Assembly: GCA_029891345.1 (NCBI GenBank)
Contig: CM057009.1
Coordinates: forward strand, 309,507,666 to 309,571,665
Direction of reading: 5' to 3'
Origin: Dryococelus australis
Lineage: Eukaryota > Arthropoda > Insecta > Phasmatodea > Phasmatidae
Length of the DNA: 64,000 nt
In this document: one piece after another, positions 1 to 10,412 of the stretch
Layout of the letters: every line of letters starts with the position of its first letter
Numbering within the stretch: the first letter of the stretch is position 1
Notes under the pieces: model-generated
Told to the model about the DNA's origin: nothing
Database searches by the model: none
The model's input: the letters and a program-made list of their open reading frames with translations, nothing else
Made by a program: the position numbers and the translations under genes

Positions 1-1650
1 GTTAAAGTATGCATGAAATGGTTAACATGTGTATTTTGTCAGCATGTGATAATCTGTGAACTTTCATTAGCAATTAACTCATTGTGCAAGTGTGCAAACA
101 AAGCAGGTTTAAGAACAGCTGAAAAGTTTTGTAATTAAACACTTAAGCTTGTGCAAAAAATTCTTTTTGGTTTTAGTAATATTTTATGTTATTAAAGCAC
201 ACTTAAGTTAAACCATTTCTAGTAAGTTCCCATTTCAAACATTTTGAGTGTAATAAACTTAATTTATTTAGCACTTATCCAGTAAACACACAAGTAAACA
301 TACAAGCAATTAGACGTAAGCAGGTAATTGCTCGGCCACAATTATGAGAAAATTCAGATAATTTAATTTTTTAAAAGGACCGAGCACTACCACCGCATTG
401 GCACCTGCATGTCGGAGAATTTCTCAAAAATGAGCTTCCTTAATGATTGATTTGCCCAAGGGGCCTACGGATTGTAAGTTGCACCACTGCCTCCAAGCTT
501 GCGTGATCTCAGCATATTTGATTTTTCTTGTGGGGTTTGTGAAAGGCTCAGTTTACGTGTCGCCCCTTCCAACAACTGTGGGCGAACTGCAATACGACAT
601 AGCAACAGCAGTGGTGATTACACTTGACATGCTCCACGAGGATGGAATGAGGTTGACTACCATTTAGACGTATGTTATGCATCTGGTGAAGGGCACGTTG
701 AACATTTGTGAAAAGGTAAATTAAAACTTTGATTCCTCTAAGTGCTTTAAAATTCACCAGAAGGTTTTATAAGCATGCATGTAAAAATTATAGTCTTGTG
801 AAATTGGATGAATATTTTTGATATATGCTGTACTTGTAAATTTAATGTTTGCAAAAAAGTGTTATCCGCTCCACAATGTTAGTACAGTAATAGTAATAAA
901 TAATTGTGAACACAACAAATAAATGCAGATGAACATCAATAGATCATTCCTGCAGTCATATGTTGTATTTGACAGGGTTCCTAAAAACTTTCTTTTTAAA
1001 TAACCGGTCATAAATGCTAGCATAAATGGTTTTTCATAAATTTTTTTATGTATTTTGTACAGGTGTATATTTTTTTTCATGTCATCGTTGAGGGCCATTA
1101 TCCTGTTATCTAGAATTATTTGCAGCAATATCATTGAAGTTTATGTACTTCTCACTTAACCATGCTGAATTTGGGCTGACGCGTATACCTGAGCTGATAT
1201 TTCTTTTAGGAAGAACTACACACTTGTAAGCAGTGAAATTTGAGCCTCTCTTGTTCCGAGGTCCTAATGACACCATCCAGTGAGATTACTTTGTAGCTTT
1301 AAGTTGACAAGGGTCCCTGGAGGAAGAAAGGTAAGAGGCCAAATGGGACTGAATACATGGAGGAAGAAAAGGTCTTGGGAGGGTGTGGGGATGTGGTCCA
1401 TTCAAAAAGAAACATAACAGAAGATTTTATGTCTCATAAATAATTGTGTAGTTAAATAAGACCCCCCTCAGCAGCCTTTATTTAAAATGGTGGGTGGTTA
1501 TTTTCAGTTTATCAGCTACTAAGAGGTTTGGCATCCAACTATTAGGCAAATAAAATATAAACATATGGTTGGAAAGCTTTTAAGGGTCAAATCTGGATGC
1601 ATCTTTGGCCCTCGTACACATTTTTTTCTTTTAGTCTCTTAAAAAAACAC
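1..1650. other. AT-rich non-coding stretch
   Basis: I see no recognisable gene, RNA or repeat here. The short ORFs at 443-667 and 862-1134 show no family motif and look like chance frames. A purine-rich patch occurs around 1,310-1,400. The outer end of the hAT element that follows may lie in the last few hundred bases, but I could not find its terminal inverted repeat. Confidence 0.5.
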
Positions 1651-1669
1651 CTAATAGAGGTCCCACTGC

Positions 1670-3170
1670 ACCTCAAAATCAATACCCTGTTTGTGATGGC
1701 AAAAATATTGTTGCAACAACTACTACACTTATTGAGCATCTGAATAGGCATGGAAAAAATATGTTGAAGAAAAGAATTTTTCTGAATTAAGATAACCAGC
1801 TCTAAAATCAGCTGTTCAAGAATTGCTTGTGACAATACTGTATTATGAAAGTTAATGTACTTAGGCTTACGCTTGAATTTTTTTTTTCAAAGAGAATGAA
1901 ATTTCCCTCCAGTTATTCAAGGGCTCAGTCCACAACAAGCAGGATTAGTTAAGCACTTACTAGATGACTTCTCCCGTACAGTTTTGTCGAAGACTAGGGA
2001 TTTGTTGACCCAATGACTAACTAGAATGTTAGCACCAAATTACCACATTTCTAGTCGCCCCACATTCTCCAATTATGTACCTGCTCTTTTTTGCAGAAAT
2101 GCAAATCAAAATGAAATTAATGCTATAAACAGAGTACACATCCATACTGTAACCGAGTATTACATCTGTGTATAAGTATGTATCACTTGCCATTATTTAT
2201 CACCTCAATTTGTAGGCAACTCTTTCACTATGGATATTATTTTTATAAATGAATCCAACACAAACCAGAACATAGTGCAGAGCTTTGTGCCAGAAACTAG
2301 AAGACTGGGGAATACCTGTGCAAGATTCAACCATTCCAATCTACTGTGTAACTGACAATGGGGCCAATTTCAGAAGTGCTGCCACATGTTCGCTCGTGCC
2401 AGTTCAGTGTTTTGCAGGTACTAAAGCTAAGAAACAGCAGGAGTGGCAACACTACTGATAAAGTGCAAGGCAAGAGTAGGCCATTACAGCAGAGCAGTAC
2501 AGCTAGACACAGTTTTCACTCTATGCAAAGAATATTAGAACTACACGAAGTTAGACGTAATCTAATATGTTGATATTAGGTGGTCAGTGTACACCAAATG
2601 TTAAAAAGGCTCCTTGAAATGCAGGCTGTGTTAAGTGCAGAAATGTCTAGCCCAAAAAAAAAAAACTCATGTTGTGCAAATGCTTACACCACAGGAATGG
2701 ATGATAATGAGTGGGCTTGTAGAGATTCTTCAACCACTTGCATATGCAACAGAATAGCAGAGTGGTGACGGCTATCCCACTTTTTCTATAGTAATACCAA
2801 TTTTGCATTGATTAGAATTTGACAAGTTGTATTCAACATAAAACGGAAAGAATTATGTTTACAAGAAATTTATTTGAAGGATTTAAAGTCCAAATTTGGT
2901 ATCTACAAGGAAGACTGTGTTTACTTACCCGCAATGATTGCAGATCCAAGATTCTAAGGAGCTTTGGTTAACAAAGAAGTTGCCGTAGCTACTTAGGGAA
3001 GTGAATTAAAGAAAATTAATGCAGAGGTAAACATTTGTCAAGATGAAGTAATGCCAGAGTAAAGGAGCAGCAATACTTTTCTCTGGTCTATGTTTGAAGA
3101 ACTACCCAATGAGTTAAAATGTGGTGATTGTGTTGACAAATTAAGAGATTCTTAAATGAGATTTGCATAA
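1670..3170 (+). pseudogene. Decayed hAT-superfamily transposase with BED zinc finger (ZBED-like)
   Basis: This is the relic of a cut-and-paste DNA transposase, read across all three plus frames. Around 1,680-1,780 there is a BED-finger remnant: a cysteine, then the ending HLNRH; the first expected cysteine appears replaced by tyrosine. Around 2,020-2,090 comes MLAPNYHISSRPTFSNYV, matching the block before the hAT catalytic core. At about 2,287-2,380 is ALCQKLEDWGIP and then YCVTDNGANFRSA, the DN(x)N block that carries a catalytic aspartate. At 2,460-2,535 is KCKARVGHYSRAV, then QMLKRLLEMQAVLSAEM (about 2,593-2,645), PQEWMIMSGLVEILQPLAYA and YPTFSIVIPILH. Near 2,880-2,965 is LKSKFGIYKEDCVYLPAMIADPRF, the usual hAT C-terminal DPRF region. 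Many stops and frameshifts show it is dead. I could not identify terminal inverted repeats or an 8-bp target duplication. Family assignment is firm; boundaries are not. Confidence 0.85.
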
Positions 3171-3423
3171 CAGCAAAAATAACACATTGCTGTGGTGGAG
3201 TGAAAACAAAAAAATCAATCCAAAAGTATAAAATGTTGTCTTACAATATTTGGGAATACCTGCGACTCAGGTCAGCAGTGGGAGGTGGTTTTACACACCA
3301 TAAAATGGTGTGGTGCATGAGGTGCCACAATCTGCTCCCAAAATATGTCAAGTTTTCTGCACGACAATGCTAAATACTTAAGTAAATTAATGCTGCTTGT
3401 TTTTTTTTTTAACATATATTTTT

Positions 3424-3672
3424 TAGCCGCTATGGTGGCGGTGGCATAGAGTACTCGCCTCCCACCTAGGTGAACCGTTTTCGATTCTCAGTGGGGCGCC
3501 CCCAGATTTATGCACATGGAAATTGTGCTAGACAATGCTGCTGCTCAGCAGGTTTCCTCAGGGATTTCCTGTTTCCCCTGCCCTTGCATTCCAGTGCTGC
3601 TCTCAATACTCACGTTTCACCCTCATCGGCTCTCCAGACCTTAGTGCTAAGAGTCGCCAAAATCTCTTAATT
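3424..3672 (+). repeat. tRNA-derived SINE, family A, copy 1
   Basis: The element starts with a tRNA-like head (GGTGGCATAGAGTACTCGCC resembles a pol III A box; TTTTCGATTCTC a B box). Its body includes TTTCCTCAGGGATTTCCTG and CCCTGCCCTTGCATTCC, and it ends with a CTCTCCAGACCTTAGTGCTA-type tail and a GCCGCCCAAATCTC-like terminus. The same head, body and tail recur on the minus strand at 49,637-49,860, and the body and tail at 62,621-62,850, which defines an interspersed family. The 150-bp ORF-like reading here is incidental. Confidence 0.75.
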
Positions 3673-3989
3673 CGCTGACATGTTTTTAAGGTTTCAGAAT
3701 TGAAGTACTGTTCATAAACTTTGTAAGTTCTTATTTATGTAGTAATTGCATTGATATGTTTCTTTAACATAATTTTTAAGAATGGTTTAATATTGAAATG
3801 TTTTGAAGTAAGTTAGCATCTTCTTCTGTGAACTAAGGTATTATTTTAAACAGTTTCATCAACGCTCTAACTAGTATAAAATTAATGTTTATAGTATACA
3901 CTTCGGTATTATTTTTAACATATTTTGTAGTATGGTAGTTTTTATCAAGTTTGTAGGAATGTAAATGTATAAATGCCACAGGGTAGCAT
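3673..3989. other. AT-rich spacer
   Basis: No gene is visible. A small hairpin with ACAGGGTA/TACCCTGT arms lies at about 3,978-4,008, at the edge of the next element. Confidence 0.5.
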
Positions 3990-4710
3990 CTTTAGTGTTA
4001 CCCTGTTTGCTATCGCGATCAATGGCAGTGTGTCTGTAGTTCGACCACTTGTGGAATGTTTGCTGTATGTCGATGACTACTATTTTCTACCATGCTGCGA
4101 CTCTGTGCAGGGTAAAACATCAGGTCCAGCTTGCCATCCACCACCTTAGCGACTAGGCAGACCACTTTTCCACTGCCAAGACACAGGTGGTCCATTTCTG
4201 TAGAAGATGCACATTTCGTTCTCCCGAGGTTCTTTTGTATGGCTCTGTTTTGCCTGCTTCTAATATTGTCAAGTTTCTAGGCCTCTTCTTTGATGTTCAC
4301 TCACTCGGAGGAGTCATATTCAATCTCAGAAGTCTCGCTGTGTAAGAGACTTAAATCTTTTGAAAACTTTTTGGGGTTGTGACTTGTGTGCTGACACTGT
4401 CACCCTTCTTCGGCTGTATCGTGCCCTGATCCGTAGCAAACTAGACACTGACAGTGTCACTTATTCTTCTGCTAGGTCATCTGCGCTCAAATCGTTAGCG
4501 AGTGTTCACCATGCTGGTATTAACATTGCGACTGGGCCTTTTTACGCAAGTCCAGTTGTCAGTCTTCGAACTGTGGCTGGTGAACCTCCCCTACATACAT
4601 GCATGATCAACTGCTGCTTTCCTATGGGGTGTGGGTGTGTTCGGACTCTTTGCACCTTCACCAGACTGCTTTTCTCCAGCCGGCATCTGTCTGCTTTGCA
4701 CAGAACCTGA
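3990..4710 (+). pseudogene. Reverse transcriptase C-terminal relic of the LINE
   Basis: The plus-strand translation contains VTLFAIAINGSVSVV followed by LYVDDYYF, the position of the catalytic Y/FxDD box (YVDD). Further on comes LRLYRALIRSKLDTDSVTYS and SSALKSLASVHHAGINIATG, then FYASPVVSLRTVAGEPPLH. These are the thumb-side blocks shared by many arthropod LINE reverse transcriptases. Stops and frameshifts interrupt it between about 4,100 and 4,360, so no active enzyme can be made. The most continuous stretch is 4,360-4,710. Confidence 0.85.
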
Positions 4711-4889
4711 AATCGCATGATTTTCCTCTGCGTGTGTGTTACCTTTGCCTTGCCATGAACAGCTGTGGCTGGTGACGCAGGTTGCACCCCGACCTAATGG
4801 AATTTCGTCAGATGACCATGTCTCCTTTTGTTTGCAAGGGCGTTTTTGTTGGTCTTTTGTGTATGGTGGTTTTATTTCCTGTTTTAAGG

Positions 4890-5590
4890 ATTGTTTCAAA
4901 TCGGATCTCTCAACTGGGTGCACCTTTGGGATTGGCGCTTCTTGGTACCTTTCTGGACTTCATCTGTCTTGCAGTATTTTGACTGCAGAGCGTTTTGCTT
5001 TTTTTAAGGCTCTGTGTTTTATCAGTACTGGATTTTATCATATATACCTTGTGTGCTCCGATTCAATGAGTGCCTTAGCCATTCGTTATGGCTCCACAGC
5101 TCTTTTGCTGCTTTCAATGATCCGGGAGAAGCTGGCAGGTGCTGTGAGAATTGGTGTGCATGTTGTCGTCCTGTGGGTTCCAGGCCATGTGGGCATCCTG
5201 GGAAATGAAGAAGCAGAGATGGTGGCTAAGGAGGCATACAGCCTTCCACTGTGTGATCTTCGTGTCCCTATGCGATGTGCTACATGCAGTCTGTGGCTTT
5301 GTCTGGCATGTTTGGAAGCGGGAATGGATTTCTCTTCCGCTATCCAACAAGTTACAGGCCATCTCTGGCTTGCCTGTTTGCATTCTTCCTGTTTCATGTA
5401 CCTGCAGCGAAGATGATGTGCTTTCCCGCATTTGTATCGGGCACACTTGTCTGAGACGCACATTCGTGCTTCGTGGTAAACCCCCCCTCCAGAGTGTGGT
5501 ATTGGGATGCATGTGGCACTCCCTTGACTGTGCGGCACATTTTGTTGGAGTGTTACAGGTATATCTAGGCTCGTCGCACTTTTAAACTTC
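4890..5590 (+). pseudogene. RNase H domain and C-terminal relic of the LINE
   Basis: The RNase H domain would remove RNA from the RNA:DNA hybrid during element replication. Visible blocks are SILTAERFAFFKALCFIST (catalytic Glu region), VCSDSMSALAIRYGS (SDS(x)SAL, catalytic Asp region), MIREKLAGAVRIGVHVVVLW and VPGHVGILGNEEAEMVAKEA (final Asp/His region, where the usual A-D is E-A-E). After a frameshift the C-terminus continues as DVLSRICIGHTCLRRTFVLR and then a C..C..H..C-like end near 5,530-5,560. The longest open stretch is 4,736-5,416. The fragment is inactive because the upstream RT is broken. Confidence 0.85.
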
Positions 5591-5910
5591 CTGCCTACCT
5601 ATGGTGAATGATGTGTGATGGGAGTACATCTGTGAGCGGCGTACTCCCATTTTATGTGCAACAGGTCTTTTTAATGTGTTGTGATTTGTTATTTTGTTCT
5701 TGTGTTGTTGCTTGTCTGGGGTATTTTATCCTGTTGGTTGTTTTTGTGTGTCTCCTTTTGCCTACTTGGAGATTTTTACTTTTTTTTTAACTGTCTTTTG
5801 TATTTGCCTCCAATGGAGGTTTTTAATGTGCTAATCTTCAACTTCTTGTTGGCTCTATTGACCTCTCTGTCGGCCCCCACAATCCCACTCACTCACTCAC
5901 TCACTAAATG

Positions 5911-6093
5911 TATAATTTTTGGTTTAATGCAGATTTTGGTACTTTAATATTTCAGTTTCTCAGCAAGTAGTACCAGAATAGGACATTAGTCATCCCATTG
6001 CTGGGTGTTTAGTAGCCATACATTATTTTTGGCAGCCTCACTACAAATTAGTTGAATAAACTAGAATACTGTAGCCTACTATAAATTTATATA
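5911..6093. other. Spacer between LINE and Tigger-like element
   Basis: No feature was recognised in this short AT-rich spacer. Confidence 0.5.
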
Positions 6094-7497
6094 CAGTCGG
6101 CTGTCGATTATCCATGATAATGGAGGGGGCGATTGCCATGGATAATCTGCATACTAAGAGAAAAATGCAGCTTTCCAACACTAAATTTCGTATTGTCGTA
6201 ACTGAATACTGGGTGTTTCAGTGTGAAACCTAGTCCATGCGTGACATACTGCTGTATTTACCCACATTTTTTATGGCCTCGCATAATTTCCATACCCAAG
6301 TATTTATTAACAAACCAAGAAATTAAAAGAAATTCTTAATTTATGCACATCGATTTCTAACTTACAAAACCAGAATATAAGGTGGGTAATCACGGTAGTT
6401 CTCACTAACATTACAATAAATGTGCAGCTACAGTTAATACAAACAACGCAGCAGGATACGTGTGGTGTTTATCGCTGAGTCATACTTGAATCTGAAGTTC
6501 CATAAGAGGGAAGGTAGGCTAATGTCTTTCGGTTGCTAGACAACAGCCCCCCCCCCCCTCCGACTGGAGAGGGGTAACTAAGACGCGTACAGCGAACTGC
6601 ATGTCGCCCGTGTCGCGCACACATCTCCCACGCTGTCCAGAGCATGCGGCGTACAGCCGGCTGTTTCAGCATGTGGGAAACTGTGTTTAATGTAGGAAAT
6701 AAGTTTCGCCTTCCATTCTCAGTTCTTCAAAAAAAATATTGTGCTTGTTTCACGCACACTAAGTCCTACACTGTCGTTCCCACTGCACGTTTCTGGTTAA
6801 ACCTCTTTGGCATAACCTTATCTAATTCTGAGTACATCGATAGTTTCATCGTTCTCCTATTCGTCAATCCGCTTGTCGAGTCCACACTGCTCGCAACTCA
6901 GTATGTTTGGATTTATTGTTTTGTATATCCCGAATTGTTGTTTCTCTCACTCCATAGATAAATGTAAGCTGTTTTATTACACTTCCTCGTTCAAGTTTAT
7001 TAATAATTTCCAGCTTCTGCTGTAAATTTAAAACCACACGTTTATGTTTTGCAGCAATGTTTGGGCTGACAATGAACAAAAACAAAACCGAACGTAACTA
7101 CTAACATGCGAGTTAAAACTGACACTGGCCATGGAATGCGATACGCAGGAGGAATTCGGAGCCCACGCCAGGTTCCGGCTATACTTGACTGGCGGCAGCT
7201 AGGCTAGCGAGTTGTGGGGTGTTGTCAGCTCGCTGTCTTGCGACGTAACTAAGCTCATCGCCCCATCGAGAACACATTTTGATGTGCATTTGCATCGATA
7301 AACAAATATATTTCATTCCACAGTTATTTTCAGAAAGTACCTGTTACGAATTTCATTAGTTAATGTGGGTGTTTCATTAAATAACTTCGTTCTGGCAGTA
7401 TTTGAGTTAATTTCCAAGATTTATTTTTATATTTCTGAATATGCTGCAGTTAAGCTGCAAAGTGGATAATCCGCCTGCAGATAATCAAAAGTCTACA
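6094..7497. mobile_element. Tigger/pogo-like DNA transposon (Tc1/mariner superfamily), internally deleted
   Basis: The left end reads CAGTCGGCTGTCGATTATCC and is preceded by TA, the target dinucleotide of this superfamily. The right end, read on the minus strand, is GTAGACTTTTGATTATCTGC, then GGCGGATTATCC: a diverged inverted match of the same GATTATC-rich type seen in Tigger elements. A CENP-B-type DNA-binding domain lies inside on the minus strand (6,864-7,085). At about 1.4 kb, the element lacks room for a full transposase of around 450-500 codons, so it is an internally deleted, non-autonomous copy. Confidence 0.75.
6864..7085 (-). pseudogene. CENP-B/jerky-type helix-turn-helix N-terminus of a Tigger transposase
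   Basis: The 73-codon minus-strand ORF contains KHKRVVLNLQQKLEIINKLE, then GSVIKQLTFIYGVRETTIRD and IQNNKSK. This is the N-terminal CENP-B/psq-like HTH of pogo-Tigger transposases (VVLSLEQKLEII...YGVGESTVRDI type). That domain binds the element's ends. It continues with a few unrelated codons to a stop; the second HTH and the DDE catalytic domain are missing. It is contained within the inverted-repeat boundaries of the Tigger-like element. Confidence 0.8.
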
Positions 7498-7531
7498 CAC
7501 ACACACTCTCTTCTCTCTCTTTTTTTTTTTC
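7498..7531. repeat. Short AC / TC / T simple repeats
   Basis: The run of CACACACA, CTCTCTTCTCTC and poly-T immediately follows the right end of the Tigger-like element. Confidence 0.9.
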
Positions 7532-8171
7532 ATCATAATTCTTTAGCATGATGTCAACTTTACTTTGACTTCACTTCACGTTTAATGAAAGACCTTTCGT
7601 ACATGCCTTCTGTTTAATAAAACTTAAATTTGTCATTTCTTTATTTAAAAATTTTTACCATGAAGTCTATAATATTAATGTAGACATGGTTGTCACTTAT
7701 TGTAGCTGAAATTCAGTTATTTATGGTGGGCAAGTTATTTATGCACTAAAAACTTGCTCATGAAACGCAACTTTTTATGCAGAATTTTTTTGAGTCCATT
7801 TAAAATCTTACTGATAGAAAGCTCCAGAGGTTAGAAGGTATGTTGATGGTACCGCATTCTAAGCCGCGCCCTTGTTTTTTAAAAATATTTTAATAAAAAA
7901 GTATGATCCTTAGAATTGAGTAAGTACAGTATTTGTACACCTTTTTATTAAATAGTTCTTTAAAATGTCCTCTATAGATAGTAATATAAGTTACTCAGCA
8001 CAACACTTGCTTTAAATTTAATTTGGAATTCTTTATACTGGTTAGTTTTTTTATATAGCGAACTGCAGTTGTAGTTATTTTAGTATTTATTACTTTTCAG
8101 CAAGCTGTTTATCAGTATCTTTTTCAGGATATGTGGTATTTGTCCCATATATCACATATCTTCAGATTATG
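7532..8171. other. AT-rich stretch without recognised features
   Basis: No coding, RNA or repeat feature was recognised between the two pogo-group elements. Confidence 0.5.
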
Positions 8172-8561
8172 TACTGTATTTATTCGTGTAAATGTCCCAC
8201 CCTATTTTGGAAAGCTTCTGGGTGGGAAAATGTAAGAAATTATCAGCAATAGTTATCTTGTGTGCAATGAACACAGTGTGGTATGAAGCAGTCATATGCT
8301 GAGTCAGCACAAGTCTTGCTGGCTGGCTGAAAAATAAGATGTGATTACCATTGTGGTATGCATGGTGTCAAAGTATTTTCACGTGGGGAGGGAGTGGCAT
8401 GTAGAGAAAGACTAATGCTGAGGGCAGTATAGATATAAGGGAGAGGAGGAGAATTTGGCATGACTAGCTAACAAGTGCTTGGGTTGGCTGTGGGTACCTG
8501 CAGCTTCCATAAGAAAAAAGTACATAATTTACTGCTATAGCTTATTGAAGTTTTATCTCAC

Positions 8562-8684
8562 ATGAGCGGATACAGTGATACACAAGCAAAAAAAATGGGA
8601 AAATACAGCTACACTGAAAAATTCAAGCTGAAAGTTATTAATTATGATGTGCAAAATAGTAAACTCATTGTTTTGAGAAAATAA
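8562..8684 (+). pseudogene. Truncated pogo/POGK-type DNA-binding domain
   Basis: A 40-codon reading frame begins at ATG 8,562 and contains GKYSYTEKFKLKVINYD, the opening of the Brinker/CENP-B-like helix-turn-helix found at the N-terminus of POGK and pogo-like transposases (SYT..FKLKVIEYA pattern). It stops just where the second helix should follow. The catalytic part is absent, probably deleted or displaced by the nested element that begins 55 bp later. Confidence 0.7.
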
Positions 8685-8738
8685 ACTATCGATTTAAAAT
8701 AGACCCGAATCCTTGTGCTCCCACTACTAAGAACTTAT

Positions 8739-9426
8739 AATAAAATTGCGTCACATTTAACATGGGAATGCATGGGGAGCCTTATCATCAGGCCACAGCC
8801 GAACGCCGAGACCCATATCATTAATGCCCCCCCCCCCCCCCCCCCCCATTCATCGACCCCCACATATTTTAAAACATACACAAAATTAAAAACTACTGTA
8901 CGTTCATACCTCAGACAAATTATTTTAAAATGTATCTTTAACGCAACAGTTTCAACACATCATATATAACAAATATGCATGCATAGTCTCATCGATTTGT
9001 GGCACTGCACAGTTGAAAATGTCCTTATAAAATATATAACTCTTCTTAGATCTTCCTTAGGGAAATATCCAACATTGAATACTGATATTATTTGTATTGA
9101 CATATTTAATATTAATTAATAGTTATTTTGAATTAAAGAAATGCAAAAGTCAGGGATACAGGTGTTACACCCCCCCCCCCTCCCCTTTTCCCAGTGATCC
9201 TTTTAACATGGTCAAAAGGAAATTTTATGTTGGTGGATCACGATTTATGTTGGCTAACATTTCTACAGGTGTGTGTTAAAGCATTTTGCTGCTGGCATGT
9301 GTTGCAAATAGCATGGCTTGGATGTGGCCTGGTGATAAGGGCCCCCATGTATCTCGGCAGCGCCTAACACTGCGGGATGCTGCCACGAAACTAGCATTCT
9401 CATGTTAAATGTGACGCAATTTTATT
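8739..9426. mobile_element. MITE with ~32-bp inverted ends, nested in the pogo-group element
   Basis: The left end AATAAAATTGCGTCACATTT (continuing AACATGGGAATGC) and the reverse complement of the right end match at all but one of about 32 positions. A second inverted block follows inside: GCCTTATCATCAGGCC at about 8,780 against GGCCTGGTGATAAGGGC near 9,330. The element is about 690 bp and has poly-C tracts (8,827-8,847, 9,171-9,181) and no coding potential. Superfamily unknown; I could not read a target-site duplication. Confidence 0.75.
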
Positions 9427-9452
9427 TCAGTTTGCTTTTTTACAGAATGCTC

Positions 9453-9550
9453 ATAAATTCCCCTTGCAAACTTCTAGGAATTGTAGAGGGGACTGAGTAG
9501 ACAATATTTTGAATAGGAAACCAAGTCCAGAAACGTACAGTTTCCATGCT
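9453..9550 (+). repeat. Solo end of the DUF4817-type DNA element
   Basis: This segment (AATTCCCCTTGCAAACTTCT through GAAACGTACAGTTTCC) matches the left terminal inverted repeat of the element at 52,959-53,807 along about 95 bp, with roughly 10% differences. Only one end is present, so it is a broken or truncated copy lodged inside the pogo-group element. Confidence 0.85.
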
Positions 9551-9647
9551 ACAGCCTGTAAATTTTCAGTGTAAATACCCCACCTCCATATTTTACATCA
9601 AAATGAATTTTTTGAAAAGTGGGGTGTTTACACAAGTAAATACAGTA

Positions 9648-10218
9648 ATCCAAATATTATGCACGCTGTGAGAGAATCTTGATACACCCCACAATTATGT
9701 ACTTCCACATTGCTTTTTTTACCTCAGCATGCCCCCCTTTACAATTAAAATATTTTCCCGAAGCAGGATCGATGTAGATAATGCATCACTACCACTGGCG
9801 ATGCGAACTATAATTGTGATGGTGTGAGCTTCACATTACCTGTTCATCCCAAATATCTAACAGAGCCCACACCACGTCACGGTGGGGGGTTTGCACCTAA
9901 ACTGCATAGACACCCTCCACATGGGGTCGGCTTAAACTCTCTTATGATAAAATCTCATTATTTATTACCAAGTGACCCTGTCACACCTTAGCTATAACTC
10001 CGATGCATGACGGCCTGTCTACTGGGAGAACATTACATCATGTGGGCTAGTTTTTGATGAGTGCGAAATCAGGCGCACACGATTCTGGTTATATTCTCTG
10101 GTTAAAGTTAGTCCTTGTGTGGCCTTGGGTGCGCCCATATAAAGGATTGGCCTGGTAGCTTTGTGGCAGGGCACAATGTCGGGTTCTGGTAACGTGATAT
10201 TTTGCATTAGGCTAGGTA
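9648..10218. other. Unassigned; contains a TATA-like motif
   Basis: No gene was recognised. A CATATAAAGG sequence occurs at about 10,136 just upstream of a dispersed repeat (10,219 on). That suggests, weakly, that this could be part of an LTR or promoter-bearing repeat, but nothing else supports it. Confidence 0.4.
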
Positions 10219-10412
10219 CTTTGGGCTGTTTTTTTGTTTGGGTCCTTCCTATATCTTTATTCCTTGTAAGTACTGTCTTATTTCTAGTTCAATACATGTT
10301 TATGACAACTATCTTACAACACCAGTCTGCTCCGTCATCTTGTTTCCTACTTACTGCCAAACTCTCACTCTCAACTTCCTCCACAATATTAACATTTACC
10401 AGTTATGTACAC
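10219..10412 (+). repeat. Dispersed repeat B, copy 1
   Basis: From TTTGGGTCCTTCCTATATCT through ACATTTACCAGTTATGTACA, this matches 19,013-19,192 in the same orientation with about 85% identity by eye. Both contain TTATTCCTTGTAAGTAC and ATCTTACAACACCAGTCTGC. The second copy lies next to a gag-like ORF relic, so the repeat may be part of a retroelement. No family was recognised. Confidence 0.75.

Larger units (their letters stand above)
3990..5910 (+). mobile_element. 5'-truncated non-LTR retrotransposon with RT and RNase H (I-superfamily-like)
   Basis: This is the 3' part of a LINE copied by target-primed reverse transcription. It starts abruptly inside the reverse transcriptase, as expected for 5' truncation, and ends at about 5,881-5,907 in a short ACTC/CACT tandem tail typical of some LINE 3' ends. 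RT C-terminus, RNase H and a cysteine/histidine-rich end follow in the normal order. An RNase H domain downstream of RT points to the I/LOA/Outcast group rather than Jockey sensu stricto; I cannot decide further by eye. Confidence 0.85.
8172..9647. mobile_element. Pogo-group DNA transposon (POGK-type) carrying nested insertions
   Basis: The left end TACTGTATTTATTCGTGTAA (8,172 on) and the reverse complement of the right end, TACTGTATTTACTTGTGTAA (9,647 back), form a clear terminal inverted repeat of roughly 30 bp; both continue into a CCCCAC/TCCCACC block. A small ORF with the DNA-binding domain of POGK/pogo-like transposases lies inside. The interior is interrupted by a separate inverted-repeat element (8,739-9,426) and by one end of a DUF4817-type element (9,453-9,550). 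Without these the element would be only about 0.7 kb, so it is non-autonomous. Confidence 0.8.

Noticed and set aside
4591..5538. Minus-strand ORFs opposite the LINE RT/RNase H (up to 150 codons)
   Set aside because: Shadows of the plus-strand LINE coding sequence; they contain no domain.
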